From Sorangium sp025924095 (GTDB lineage Bacteria > Myxococcota_A > Polyangia > Polyangiales > Polyangiaceae): a DNA stretch of 64,000 bases. A program made the position numbers and the translations under genes. The stretch is from the NCBI RefSeq assembly GCF_051521505.1, contig NZ_CP150356.1:4402001-4466000 (forward strand), read 5' to 3'. Below, piece by piece: positions 1 to 12,526 of the stretch. The notes under the pieces are model-generated. The model worked only from the letters and a program-made list of their open reading frames with translations. It did not search any database and had not been told where the DNA came from. Position 1 is the first letter of the stretch, and each line of letters starts with the position of its first letter.

Positions 1-249
1 CTGCCACGCCGGCTGGAGCACTGGGCGGATCATGATTCGAGCGCGGCTGTGGAGCGCGCGCCTGGGCCGAATCCCGACGTTCCGATGAAGTCGCTCGTCT
101 ATCGCCTCACCGAACGTGGGATGCGACTACGAGACAAGGGGCTCGAACAGCTCACGGATGCGCCAAGTCTGCCCATTGCGGGGACCGAGGCGTACTCGGC
201 TTCGTCCCCATGGGTACTGCTAGAAGATGGACGGCTTGCTCGGTTGTGA
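1..249 (+). CDS. C-terminal end of an unknown protein (5' end outside window)
   Basis: The frame is open from the first base of the window to the TGA at 247-249, giving the last 82 residues of a longer protein. The first in-frame ATG is at 85, but the reading frame upstream is also unbroken, so a start outside the window is more likely than a tiny gene. The tail is mixed polar (...RLTERGMRLRDKGLEQL...) and carries no motif I recognise. The next gene on the same strand begins within 20 bases, so the two may form an operon. No function can be given. Confidence 0.5.
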   Translation: MPRRLEHWADHDSSAAVERAPGPNPDVPMKSLVYRLTERGMRLRDKGLEQLTDAPSLPIAGTEAYSASSPWVLLEDGRLARL

Positions 250-265
250 CTTCAGCCGGAGCGCG

Positions 266-631
266 ATGGGGACCACGATGGCAACAAGCAACCCAGAAGA
301 GATCCACCCCTTGCTCCTCTCCTGGATCCGGCGCCGTGCCAAGTTCAACCGCTCGTGGGACGAGCGTTTGCTGCGCGGTTTCCTCGAAGGATGCGGCGCG
401 CCTTGCCCCGAGGTCCTCGCCGCCTGGGAGCGCGCTCTTCATGCGCTCGGCGAGGGGGGACGCATGGAGTCCCCTTATCTGATCGAGCTGTCAGATACGT
501 GCTTCGGAACCGTGGCCGCGGGCGCCGGGCAGGTGACGCTTTCCGGAGACGGCCGGACCGTCGTGATCATCGGCCGCTTCGTCGGGGGCGAGTACCTCGA
601 GCGCGGGCTTGTCTCGACCGAGTCATCGTGA
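266..631 (+). CDS. Hypothetical protein, 121 aa
   Basis: A small plus-strand protein of unknown function. I chose the ATG at 266, which follows a weak purine stretch (ggagcg). An earlier in-frame ATG at 227 would overlap the preceding gene by 23 bases, and another ATG lies at 278. The first half looks alpha-helical with Trp/Arg-rich segments (LLLSWIRRRAKF, WERALHAL). The second half reads as short beta strands (GQVTLSGDGRTVVIIGRF). No signal peptide or membrane segment is visible. It could be a small cytosolic accessory protein of the upstream gene. Confidence 0.4.
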   Translation: MGTTMATSNPEEIHPLLLSWIRRRAKFNRSWDERLLRGFLEGCGAPCPEVLAAWERALHALGEGGRMESPYLIELSDTCFGTVAAGAGQVTLSGDGRTVVIIGRFVGGEYLERGLVSTESS

Positions 632-802
632 CCAGGTCAGAGCGCCGGCGGCGGTGGTGGCCGGATTTGAACATGAAGGTGGGAAGGGTGCGACCAGGTA
701 AGGCTGGTCCCGAGGGAAAGGAGCGAGCGGAAGCTTCAGAAATCGGGTTTCGCTGTCCAGCGGAGGCGAAGCCCGCCGGGCCAAGGTCACGCCCGATCAG
801 CC

Positions 803-937
803 TTAACTTCACGCAATGGACCTCGGACACCCTGGATGGAGAGTTTAACTTCACGCCGTGGGCTTCGAACAGCCTGGATGGAGAGTTTAACTTCACGCAA
901 TGGGCTTCGGACAGCCTGGATGGAGAATTAATTTCAC
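803..937. repeat. 42-bp tandem repeat (three units plus a partial fourth) in a 486-bp gene-free stretch
   Basis: Three head-to-tail copies of a 42-bp unit begin at 803, 845 and 887, each opening with TTAACTTCACG and ending with CTGGATGGAGAG. A degenerate fourth start (TTAATTTCAC) lies at about 928. Units differ by a few substitutions only. The unit length is a multiple of three and both strands stay open through it, but neither frame resembles a known protein. The surrounding gene-free stretch (632-1117) is clearly more AT-rich at 925-1010 than its neighbours and contains a gtgaatt/aattcac inverted pair (964-970 and 990-996). The copies touch each other without spacers, so this is not a CRISPR. 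It sits just beyond the 3' end of pglX. Confidence 0.8.
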
Positions 938-1117
938 TATCGTGACAATTTTTCTCGGCCTATGTGAATTTAAACGCACAAATTGGTCCAATTCACGGCA
1001 AATCCCGGCCTCGATCCTGTCAAGACTCATGACATCTTGCCGCTTCCCAGGCGATCTCTGTCCGAGGAGGCAGCCCATGCCGAGGAACGACGGGTACGCC
1101 CCCTGAACCGGAGCGCT

Positions 1118-5137
<4,020 letters not shown>

Positions 5138-5211
5138 GGTCGACGGCGGCGAACGCGGGGGTGCGCGGCGAGCAGCGAGGAAGCGGTCAGCTCGGATCGA
5201 GCCATGCCCGA

Positions 5212-5275
5212 GGACGTCCACCGCCGCGTTTCCGCGAGAGTATCAGGAGGAAATTCCTTGGAACAGCGGGGACGG
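5212..5275 (-). promoter_or_regulatory. Conserved 64-bp element upstream of pglX (copy 2 upstream of brxE)
   Basis: Read on the minus strand, this block aligns without gaps to 13139-13202, upstream of brxE, at about 46 of 64 positions by my hand count. The outer parts are best conserved (CCGTCCCC at one end, ACGCGGCGG and GGACxTCC at the other). It ends 74 bases before the pglX ATG. Being shared only by the two BREX transcription starts, it probably holds a common promoter or operator. No -10/-35 pair is obvious. Confidence 0.5.
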
Positions 5276-5374
5276 CCCCGGAGGAGCCATCGTCCGCGGC
5301 ATGGGGCTTTCAGCTTGAAGCTGAACACCTTTTCATGTATCCACTTTCGGCCCTCGCGAGGCTCCAGCTCCCCC

Positions 5375-6498
5375 ATGCCGCGTCCGAAGTTCTACCGCGA
5401 CCCCGTGCACCTGCAGATCCGGTACGGCGCGGTCGACCTCGCGCAGCCTTTCCCGGCGGGGAGCGACGCGGATCTCCGGATCAGCTGGCTTGTGCGCAAA
5501 CTGGTGGATTGTCCGGAATTCCAGCGCCTGCGCCACATCCGCCAGAACGGCCTTACGAACCTCGTCTTCCACGGGGCCGAGCACTCGCGCTTCTCCCACA
5601 GCATGGGGGTCGCCCACCTGGCGCGGGAGATGTACGAGGGCATCGAGCGCAACTGCGATATTCCCGCCGACGCTGATCACAAGGTCACGACGTGCGTGGC
5701 AGCCCTGCTCCACGACGTGGGGCACGGTCCGTTCTCTCACACGCTTGAAGAGATCCTCAAAGAGCATGGCGTCGAGTTCGACCACGAGGTCATGACCCAG
5801 CGGCTGATCGAGGAGGACGACTCCGCGATCAGCAAGACATTGAAGAACGCGGATTCGGACCTGCCCGCCCGGATCGTCTACTACATCGACAAGAAGAGGC
5901 GGCGAGACGCGAGCTGCACCGGTTGGGGGATAAGTCGGTCTTCCCACCCGGAGATCACACGGGCGTCCATCCCCTTCAGGCGCTCGCGGAGCATGGGCAG
6001 GGAATCGAGCTGCGCCAATACATGCGCCTGAGCGAGTTCCATGTCTGGTCGCTCATCGAGTCATGGAAACACCACTCTGACAAGGTGCTGAGCGACCTCG
6101 CCGACAGGCTGCTGTGCCGGCGACTCTTCAAGACCATCGATGTCGACGCCGCCCAGCGCAGGAGCCTCAACGAGCTGGAGGAACACGCCAAGTCCTTGAC
6201 GAAGAGGCTGCTGGGCGTGGATGACACCACAGTGGACTACTATGTGTCGGTGGATGAGCCCGGTAGAACAAGCTACAAGCAGTATGACTGGCGCTCCGAG
6301 TCGCCGGATGAGTCCATATGGCTCGTCGGGGAGGGCCCCGATCCCCGGCCTCTCGAGGAGAATCCACAAAGTCGGATCGTCGCTGCCCTGAAGGACACCA
6401 AGTACTTCCACCGGCTCGTATTTCCAGAGGAGATCAAGGCCTCGCTGTTGAGTGAGATGATGCCGGTTCTCAAGAAGCTGCAAGGAGGCAAGGGGTAA
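5375..6498 (+). pseudogene. HD-domain dNTPase-like phosphohydrolase, internally deleted and frameshifted
   Basis: Residues 1-180 from the ATG at 5375 match the SAMHD1/dGTPase-like HD family. They include an ...HSRFSHSMG... histidine and the metal-binding LLHDVGHGPFSH motif near residues 112-123. Homology stops at about 5900. The family's C-terminal part resumes in another frame from about 5905 (...HPLQALAEHG..., WSLIESW, LLCRRLFKT) and ends at 6498. The joined length is not a multiple of three. The segment expected between the two halves, with the conserved D-x-D-R-x-D-Y-L block and the following helices, is absent. A deletion plus frameshift therefore explains it better than one base error. 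It could be a sequencing artefact only if the missing block were also lost. It shares an operon with the next gene (1-nt gap). Confidence 0.75.
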
Positions 6499-6499
6499 G

Positions 6500-7027
6500 A
6501 TGAAATCGGTCCAGCGGGGCAGCGCGCTCCGGGGGTTGCTCACCATGGTCGCCGCCATGGGCGGCCGCCTGGAGAGCAGGATTCGCCTGCAGAAATCGGC
6601 CTATTTGCTCAAGAGCGTGGGGGTGGATGACTTCCGCGCCACGCCGTTCAAATACCACCACTACGGTCCTTACAGCAGGGCCCTGTCCGACACATTGCAG
6701 GAGGCCATCGCCTCCAACCTTCTCCGGGAGGACCGGGCGGAATACGGCGACGAGCAGTCGAAGTACACGTACGCGCTGACCGAACCCGGACGAGCGTGGA
6801 TCGAGGAGAACACGGACGGAAGCGATCCGCGCGTCCAGCAGCTCGCACCGCTGTTCAAGGATGCATTCTGGCGTGTCCTCGAGCTGGCGGCGACGGTCCT
6901 CTTCGTCGAACGTGACGAGGCCATCCATGAACGGACCAGGGCGATGGAGCGCGCTGTGGCGCTCAAACCCGCGTGCGCGGAGCATCGCGCCGCCGCGGAG
7001 AGCCTGTTAAAGAGCATCAATCTCTGA
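6500..7027 (+). CDS. YwgA-like protein, partner of the HD phosphohydrolase
   Basis: A 175-aa protein preceded by a strong ribosome site (AAGGAGG at 6482-6488) and starting one base after the HD gene's stop. The pattern RIRLQKSAYLLKSVG followed by FKYHHYGPYSRAL is typical of the YwgA/Panacea-like small helical family. From memory, ywgA in Bacillus also lies next to an HD-domain gene (ywfO), which supports a functional pair. The role is unknown; candidates are nucleotide-pool control or an antitoxin-like partner. Since the upstream HD gene is broken, this protein may now lack its partner. Confidence 0.65.
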   Translation: MKSVQRGSALRGLLTMVAAMGGRLESRIRLQKSAYLLKSVGVDDFRATPFKYHHYGPYSRALSDTLQEAIASNLLREDRAEYGDEQSKYTYALTEPGRAWIEENTDGSDPRVQQLAPLFKDAFWRVLELAATVLFVERDEAIHERTRAMERAVALKPACAEHRAAAESLLKSINL

Positions 7028-7083
7028 CGCGGCGAGGCGCCGGACGATCCTCGCCGTCTGGTCGGTGCGAAAGGATAGTCCTT

Positions 7084-7371
7084 ATGGCAAAGACGCGTAA
7101 GGCTCGAGAGCTCGCGAAGGCGGAGAAGACGGCGAAGACGAACACGCGGCGTGGGCCGGCCGGGGCCGCTCCGCCGCCGCAGGGCCCGGAGTGGACGGTC
7201 GAGGCGCTGACTCAGGCCCTCAACGCGACGTCGGTCGACGAGGACATCGCGCTCCTCAAGCGCGCCGGCATCCTCACCAGGGGAGGCAAGCTCGCGAAGC
7301 GCTACACGAGCTGGGGAGACAAGGTCTCTCGCACACCGGAGATCAACGAACGGGGCGAGATGGAGGGCTGA
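7084..7371 (+). CDS. Hypothetical protein, 95 aa, basic N-terminus
   Basis: The ATG at 7084 gives a 95-aa protein whose first 30 residues are Lys/Arg/Ala/Thr-rich (MAKTRKARELAKAEK...). The rest is a small helical domain (EWTVEALTQALNATSVDED, then ALLKRAGILTRGGKLAKRY). The second half resembles a winged-helix or ribbon DNA-binding fold, but no family is recognised. A longer frame opens at 6973 but overlaps the upstream gene, so it is not preferred. It lies 56 bases after the YwgA-like gene and ends 22 bases from the end of brxC on the other strand. It may be the third member of the inserted cassette. Confidence 0.5.
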   Translation: MAKTRKARELAKAEKTAKTNTRRGPAGAAPPPQGPEWTVEALTQALNATSVDEDIALLKRAGILTRGGKLAKRYTSWGDKVSRTPEINERGEMEG

Positions 7372-7393
7372 GCGCGCGGGCGCCTCGGGGCGC

Positions 7394-10300
7394 TCACCGC
7401 AGCCGCACGCGGTGGCGCGCGGCGAGCTCGTGGAGGATGCGGCGGCGGACCTCGTCGAGCAGGCGCTCCAGGTCGGCCGCGCTGTCGACCTCGCGGCCGC
7501 TGAGGTCGAGCATCACCTCGACGACCGGCGTCTCGCCCAGCGTCTCGAGCTGGGCGTCGAGGTGGGCCAGGGCCTTCGCCTCGGCCGCCTCGCGGCGCGT
7601 CTCGAGCTGACCTTCGAGGATCTCGACGGCCGGGGCCACCGCGCGCTCGTCCGTGTTCGGCGCGGCGCCCTCGCGCAGGTGGCGGAGGACCTGGTGCCGC
7701 TGATCCGGGTCGAGGCGCTCGAAGCCGCTGCGCCGCTTGAGGCGCTCCACCGCGCCGTCGACCTCCTTCGCGTGCGCGTCGAGCATCGCGCGGCGGAGGG
7801 CGCGGTGCTCGCCGCGCAGGAGCTCCACGCGCGGCAGGAGCTCCGCCGTGTCCTCCCAGGGGCGCTCGGTGCGGAGGTGCGCCTGGATGGCGCCCGCGGC
7901 CGCGCGCGCGTCCTCCGAAGGGGACAGCGCCTCCAGGCCGGGCCAGGCGTGGTTCAGGGCGTCCTCGGCCTGGCGGAGCACCTCGCTGGCCTGGTCGGTG
8001 AGATCCGTCTCCATCCGGCGGAGCAGCGTGAGCCCGTCCCGCAGCACGTTCAGCGAGCGCTTCACGGCGAGGACCGTCGGCTCCACCCGCCGATCCCGGC
8101 GGCACGTCTCGAGCGCGCGCTCGAGGCTGGTGAGGGCCGCCGGATAGGCGGCATCCTTCGGCAGACGGCGGAAGCGCGTCCCGAGCTCGGTCAGCCGCTC
8201 GCGCACGCGGGCGAACCGCTCCGCCACCGCGTCGGCGATGGCGTCGTTGTCCCGGGCCACGTCCTTGCCGAGCAGATCCCGGAACAGGGCGCAGATGGCG
8301 TTCCGGTCACGCGGGGAGAGCGCCTCGACCGTGTTCTCGGTGAGCTTCGCCTTGCGGAGCCCCGTGTCCTTCAGCAGCTCCCGCGCGCCCTCGTCCCGCG
8401 GGCTCGTGATCTCGCCGGCCCCGGCGATCTCGATGCGGAGCTTCCTGCCGCGCAGCAGGCCGACGACGGCGGCGCGGAGCACGTCCGGCGGCACGCCGTG
8501 CGGGGGCGCGCCGAAATGCGCGAGGAGCGTGGCCCCGGCGATGCCGCCGTGCTCCCTCACGTACGCCAGGACGTCCGTGGGGACGCGGCCGGTGCAGGTG
8601 ACCTCGTAGCGCCCCGCGTCCAGGCTCAGGATGCCGAGGCGATCCTGGCCGAGCACCGGGGGCGGCGCCGTGAGCTCCGTGTTCTCGATGAGGTACAGGA
8701 TGTCCTTCTCGGAGACCGAGAACATCGTCGGGTGCGGGTAAAGCTCGCTCACGATCAGGTTGCCAAACGCGGAGAGCGCCGTGGTGAACGTGGGCCCCGC
8801 GTCGCGCGGCGACCTCTCGCGCCCGCGGAAGTAGAGCTGACCCGTCATGAACGCGCCCTTGACGGCCTCCGTGAGCTCCCGCCGGGCCGTGTCCAGGCGG
8901 TTCCGCTCCTCGATGAGCAGGCGCTGCTTGTCGTCGCCCAGCGAGCTCTGACGGGCGCCGTAGCGCTCGATCATGCGCTCCGACCGCACGAGCTTCTTCG
9001 CGGCGTGCCGGGCGGCGTCCACATCCCCGGCGACCCACACGATGCGATCCCGGTACGCCTGGGTGTCGCTGCGGGGCACCCACTGCTCGGCGCCTTCGCC
9101 CTTCGTGAACTGGAAGTCCACGGTCACCACCGTGTACTTGCGCTCGTCCTTGATGTGGACGTCCTTCGATCGGACGCTGTCCGAGAAGAGCGCGAGCCAG
9201 GGGAGCGACAGGCCCTGGAGCGACGGGCGCTCCGCGTCGCCGAGGAGCAGCTCGAGCGCCTTGACGACCTGCTCCGAGAGCTGCTCCGCGCCCGGCTCGT
9301 AGCCCTCGCGCTCGCGCTGCCACTCCTGCCCGGCCGAGCTCTCGATCTTGTACCCGGTCTTCTCGGAGTAACCGAGCAGGCTCTCGCCGGCGAGGACGTC
9401 CAGCTCCTTCTGGACCTCCGGCTGGAGGTTGCCCTGCCCGACGAGCTCGTAAAGGCACCGCGCGATGAGCTCCGCCGAGGTCTTCTGGTGGTCCCGCACC
9501 AGCTCGAGCAGGGCGACGGCCTTCACCACACGCGCCATCAGGGCGTTCTTCTGCTTGGCGGCGAGATCGAGCGCGCGGGCGATCGTCATCTGGACGTCGG
9601 CCCCGAGCGCGCTGTGGAGCACGTCGTAGACGAGGTCGAGGGTGATGAGGCGGCCCACCTCGTAGCGCGCGAGATCCCGCTCGCGGAACAGGTCGCCGAG
9701 GAGCTGGAGCAAGCCGCGGATCGTGTGCGCGTCGCCCTGCGTCCTCACCGAGCGCGACCGGAGGGCCGTGGTGATGTCGAGCAGCAGGTCGATGTGCCCC
9801 GGCAAGAGCGGGTACACCTCGACGAAGTCCGTCTCCGAGATCTCGTCGCCGCGGTAGGCGTAGAGCGCGAGCTCGGAGCGGTGGGCGTGAAAGAGCGCCT
9901 GCAGATCCGGCTCGAGGAGCCGCTTCTTCCGGAGCAGGCGCTTGTGGACGACGTCACGGATGTTCGCGACGCCCAGGTGCACGCGCAGGGAAGGCGGGAA
10001 GCGGTCCTTCAGCTTGAGGATGGGCGCGGCGACGCCGGTCCCTTCCTCGAGCTTCTGCTGCCCGGTGGCGAGCAACCAGGCCTTGCCCTTCATCCGCTGC
10101 CCGAGCGCCGCCACGAAGGACTGGAGCGCCAGCAGCCGGTCGGGGTCGTCGTGCACGTACTGGCTCACCTCGTCGACGACGAAGAACAGTGTCCGCCCGG
10201 GGCAGCGCTGGTCCATCATCTGCTGGATGGCCTGCACCGCCTCGTCCGCGGATCGCTTGTCCTCGAAGCGGGAGCCGGTGCGGCTGTCCACCCACGCCAT

Positions 10301-11005
10301 GGCGTGCGTGAAGAGGTCCGGCTGGAGCGCGTGCAGCGCCGCGGACAGGTAGTCCTCCACGAGCTGGCTGTCCTTGAGCTGGCCCCAGGGCTTCTTGTGC
10401 ACGGCGAGCACCTTGTCCATGAAGGGGGCGTGCAGCCCCTCGAGCTCCAGCTTCAGCTCGTACTCGGCGGCGAGGTTGCTGGTCGTCGAGTAGCCGAGCC
10501 GGTGCTGCAGCTGCCGCACCACGACGGCGTGGACGTGCTCGTCGTCCCGGGCCTTGCTGCCGATGTCGAAGACGACCGCGACCGGCTGGATCCCGGTCAC
10601 GACGCGCTGCCAGGCGGCGCGCAGGTCGGGCGCGCCGGGGGAGTGATCCTGGGCGAGCAGGGCCTCGGCGAGCGGCTTCCCGCCGGGGAGCTTCCGGCCG
10701 TCCAGCGCCAGGCCGAGGAGCTTCGCGAAGCTCGACTTGCCGGAGCCGTAGAAGCCGGAGATCCAGCTCGCGGGCAGCTCCGGTCCGCCGGGCTTCTGGA
10801 GCTCGCGGTGCATCGCGGACAGGAGGCGAACGAACTGCTCGTGGATCCCCCCCTCGGTGGCGCGCGGGTCGCCGGCCGGGTAGCCGCCGGTGATGATGTA
10901 CTCCTCCACCTCGCGTTTCAGCTCGGTCGGCTCTTGCTCGTGAAAGTACACGACCGGCGGGATGGCGCGGGTGACGTCTTTTTCGAACAGGTCTCCAATC
11001 AACAT
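7394..11005 (-). CDS. brxC: BREX P-loop ATPase BrxC (PglY-like)
   Basis: This 1203-aa protein is the large BREX ATPase. It opens with the family signature (MLIGDLFEKDVTR, then ...PPVVYFHEQEP). The Walker A motif GFYGSGKSSF is near residue 88 and the Walker B segment FFVVDEVSQYV near residue 277. The rest is long helical and coiled-coil regions with small winged-helix-like parts. BrxC is thought to act as a nucleotide-dependent scaffold with BrxB and PglZ. It starts 4 bases after the brxB stop, in one transcription unit with brxE-brxA-brxB. In the usual type 6 order pglX follows directly; here a plus-strand cassette (5375-7371) separates them. Confidence 0.93.
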   Translation of the reverse strand: MLIGDLFEKDVTRAIPPVVYFHEQEPTELKREVEEYIITGGYPAGDPRATEGGIHEQFVRLLSAMHRELQKPGGPELPASWISGFYGSGKSSFAKLLGLALDGRKLPGGKPLAEALLAQDHSPGAPDLRAAWQRVVTGIQPVAVVFDIGSKARDDEHVHAVVVRQLQHRLGYSTTSNLAAEYELKLELEGLHAPFMDKVLAVHKKPWGQLKDSQLVEDYLSAALHALQPDLFTHAMAWVDSRTGSRFEDKRSADEAVQAIQQMMDQRCPGRTLFFVVDEVSQYVHDDPDRLLALQSFVAALGQRMKGKAWLLATGQQKLEEGTGVAAPILKLKDRFPPSLRVHLGVANIRDVVHKRLLRKKRLLEPDLQALFHAHRSELALYAYRGDEISETDFVEVYPLLPGHIDLLLDITTALRSRSVRTQGDAHTIRGLLQLLGDLFRERDLARYEVGRLITLDLVYDVLHSALGADVQMTIARALDLAAKQKNALMARVVKAVALLELVRDHQKTSAELIARCLYELVGQGNLQPEVQKELDVLAGESLLGYSEKTGYKIESSAGQEWQREREGYEPGAEQLSEQVVKALELLLGDAERPSLQGLSLPWLALFSDSVRSKDVHIKDERKYTVVTVDFQFTKGEGAEQWVPRSDTQAYRDRIVWVAGDVDAARHAAKKLVRSERMIERYGARQSSLGDDKQRLLIEERNRLDTARRELTEAVKGAFMTGQLYFRGRERSPRDAGPTFTTALSAFGNLIVSELYPHPTMFSVSEKDILYLIENTELTAPPPVLGQDRLGILSLDAGRYEVTCTGRVPTDVLAYVREHGGIAGATLLAHFGAPPHGVPPDVLRAAVVGLLRGRKLRIEIAGAGEITSPRDEGARELLKDTGLRKAKLTENTVEALSPRDRNAICALFRDLLGKDVARDNDAIADAVAERFARVRERLTELGTRFRRLPKDAAYPAALTSLERALETCRRDRRVEPTVLAVKRSLNVLRDGLTLLRRMETDLTDQASEVLRQAEDALNHAWPGLEALSPSEDARAAAGAIQAHLRTERPWEDTAELLPRVELLRGEHRALRRAMLDAHAKEVDGAVERLKRRSGFERLDPDQRHQVLRHLREGAAPNTDERAVAPAVEILEGQLETRREAAEAKALAHLDAQLETLGETPVVEVMLDLSGREVDSAADLERLLDEVRRRILHELAARHRVRLR

Positions 11006-11009
11006 CGGG

Positions 11010-11648
11010 TCACCGGTAGATCCTTGGGCGGTAGTCGCGGTCGGCCGGGAGCACGCCCATGAAGGAGAGCCCGGTCTCGCCGACGACGTTGCCGGGATAG
11101 AGCAGCACGACCGGCACGTTCCGCGTATGCCCGGCGACGTGCTTGAGCAGCGCGGAGGTGCGGAAGAACGGGTAGAGCGACCCGGCGCGCCCGAGGAAGA
11201 TCACCGTGCGATCGGGGTTACTCGAGCGCTCGTCGAGGAGGCGATCGATCTCCCGGATCACGTCCTTTGCGATGCCCTCGGGGCCCTCGAGCAGCGTGAC
11301 GACGCGCTCCTTGAGCGTCCGCAGGCCGCGCCCCGGCTCGCTCGACGTGGCAAGGCGCTTCTCCCGCTGGATCATCGACTCGAGGAAATCGCTGCCCTGG
11401 GCGCGGAGCCGCGCGAGCAGGAGCGCGTTCAGCGGGATGGTGCCCGTGTTCCAGCCCGCGTCGCGGAGCGTCTCGGAGAGCTCGTGGATGGCCCGGCGCA
11501 GCTTGAACTCGTCCTCTGGGTCGTACGGCAGGATGGCGAAGTTGTAGTTGCGAACGGTGCTGATCTGGGGGCCGTCGTCGCCCAGGAGGTCCTCGCGCAA
11601 CGCGTCGACTGCCCGACCGAGCTCGGTGGGGTGCTGGTAGCCGCTCAT
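11010..11648 (-). CDS. brxB: BREX protein BrxB (DUF1788)
   Basis: A 212-aa DUF1788 protein. The start at 11648 (MSGYQHPTELGRAV) overlaps the brxA stop by 4 bases (ATGA), which implies translational coupling. The C-terminal half carries the family pattern RTVIFLGRAGSLYPFFRTSALL, NVPVVLLYPG and GLSFMGVLPADRDYRPRIY. BrxB is a small essential BREX component that works with BrxC and PglZ; its chemistry is not established. The length is normal for the family. Confidence 0.9.
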   Translation of the reverse strand: MSGYQHPTELGRAVDALREDLLGDDGPQISTVRNYNFAILPYDPEDEFKLRRAIHELSETLRDAGWNTGTIPLNALLLARLRAQGSDFLESMIQREKRLATSSEPGRGLRTLKERVVTLLEGPEGIAKDVIREIDRLLDERSSNPDRTVIFLGRAGSLYPFFRTSALLKHVAGHTRNVPVVLLYPGNVVGETGLSFMGVLPADRDYRPRIYR

Positions 11649-12526
11649 GCGCTCGCCCCGAGGTAGCGGAGCCCCCAGGCGGTCAGGCTCGGTTCGAGCC
11701 ACGCGAGATCGATGACGCCTCCGAGCTCGGCGAACCGGATGCCCGGGATGCGCGCCGCGAACGAGTGGAATGCGGTCCTGGTGACGCCCAGGGAACGGAG
11801 GTAGGGGTTGTCCGTGAGCGAGCCCTCGATGCGGACGTCGCGCAGGAGGTAGAGCGCGTACCCGAGGATCGGGTCCGGCACCGGGACCTGGGGCAGCTTG
11901 CGCGGATCGCGCCGCCCGCTGACGAGCCCGACGTCGAGCGCCGTCGCGAGGAGGTTCGAGGCGAACTTGATGCAGGTGCTCGCCCCCCAGCGCCCCGCCT
12001 GGAGCCCGTCCACCCACCGGGCGACCGTGTCGCGGTCGATGGTCGTGAGGCCCTGCTCGCGGCGTGTCGGGAGCAGCTCCCCGGTGAAGCGGCGGTAGAT
12101 GGGATCGGCGAGCTGGGTGTGAACGTGGCAGACGAAGGGCCGCAGGCTCGACGGCACCGTCCCGAGCCGGTGGAGCAGCGCGAGCGCCTCGGGGTAAGCG
12201 TCGAACCGCTCGATCATGTCGGTCATGACGGTGCGCACGCGCGCCTCGCTCTTCGTGCCGAACCAGCGGCGCTCGAACGCGACGCGAGCGCGGTCGGCGG
12301 CGGAGGGCCCCGCGGGCGCGGCGCCTCGATTCGCGCCGGCCGGCGGGGCCTCGCCGGCGTGCTGCCAGTAGGCGTAGCAGTCGTCGACCGCCAGCATGCA
12401 GCGCAGGAGCCGCGTGTGGACCTCCGTCGCTTCCGCTGGGCGACCGCCGCCCGGCGTCGGATCCGGCATCGAGCTCCGCGGGGCCGTCCCCGTGGGGGCC
12501 GGGATCTCGACCGACGCGGCGTTCAA
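11645..12526 (-). CDS. brxA: BREX protein BrxA (DUF1819)
   Basis: A DUF1819 family protein of up to 293 aa. BrxA is a small helical DNA-binding protein needed in BREX. The diagnostic region runs from the RTVMTDMIERF segment through FVCHVHTQLADPIYRRFT to the C-terminal RSLGVTRTAFHSFAARI. The annotated TTG at 12526 overlaps the brxE stop (TTGA). A later ATG at 12469 (MPDPTPGGGRP) is a real alternative, because the first 60 residues are low-complexity Pro/Ala/Gly and exceed the usual family length. It is followed by brxB with a 4-base overlap. Confidence 0.85.
   Translation of the reverse strand: MNAASVEIPAPTGTAPRSSMPDPTPGGGRPAEATEVHTRLLRCMLAVDDCYAYWQHAGEAPPAGANRGAAPAGPSAADRARVAFERRWFGTKSEARVRTVMTDMIERFDAYPEALALLHRLGTVPSSLRPFVCHVHTQLADPIYRRFTGELLPTRREQGLTTIDRDTVARWVDGLQAGRWGASTCIKFASNLLATALDVGLVSGRRDPRKLPQVPVPDPILGYALYLLRDVRIEGSLTDNPYLRSLGVTRTAFHSFAARIPGIRFAELGGVIDLAWLEPSLTAWGLRYLGASA

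Noticed and set aside
567..896. 109-aa minus-strand frame through the tandem repeat
   Set aside because: The reading frame exists only because the repeat unit is a multiple of three; there is no ribosome site and no family match.
803..937. CRISPR array
   Set aside because: Units are contiguous with no spacers and there are no cas genes nearby.
7412..11062. 1216-aa plus-strand open frame opposite brxC
   Set aside because: Low-complexity composition rich in Arg/Leu/Glu/Ala and no domain; it mirrors brxC codon by codon.
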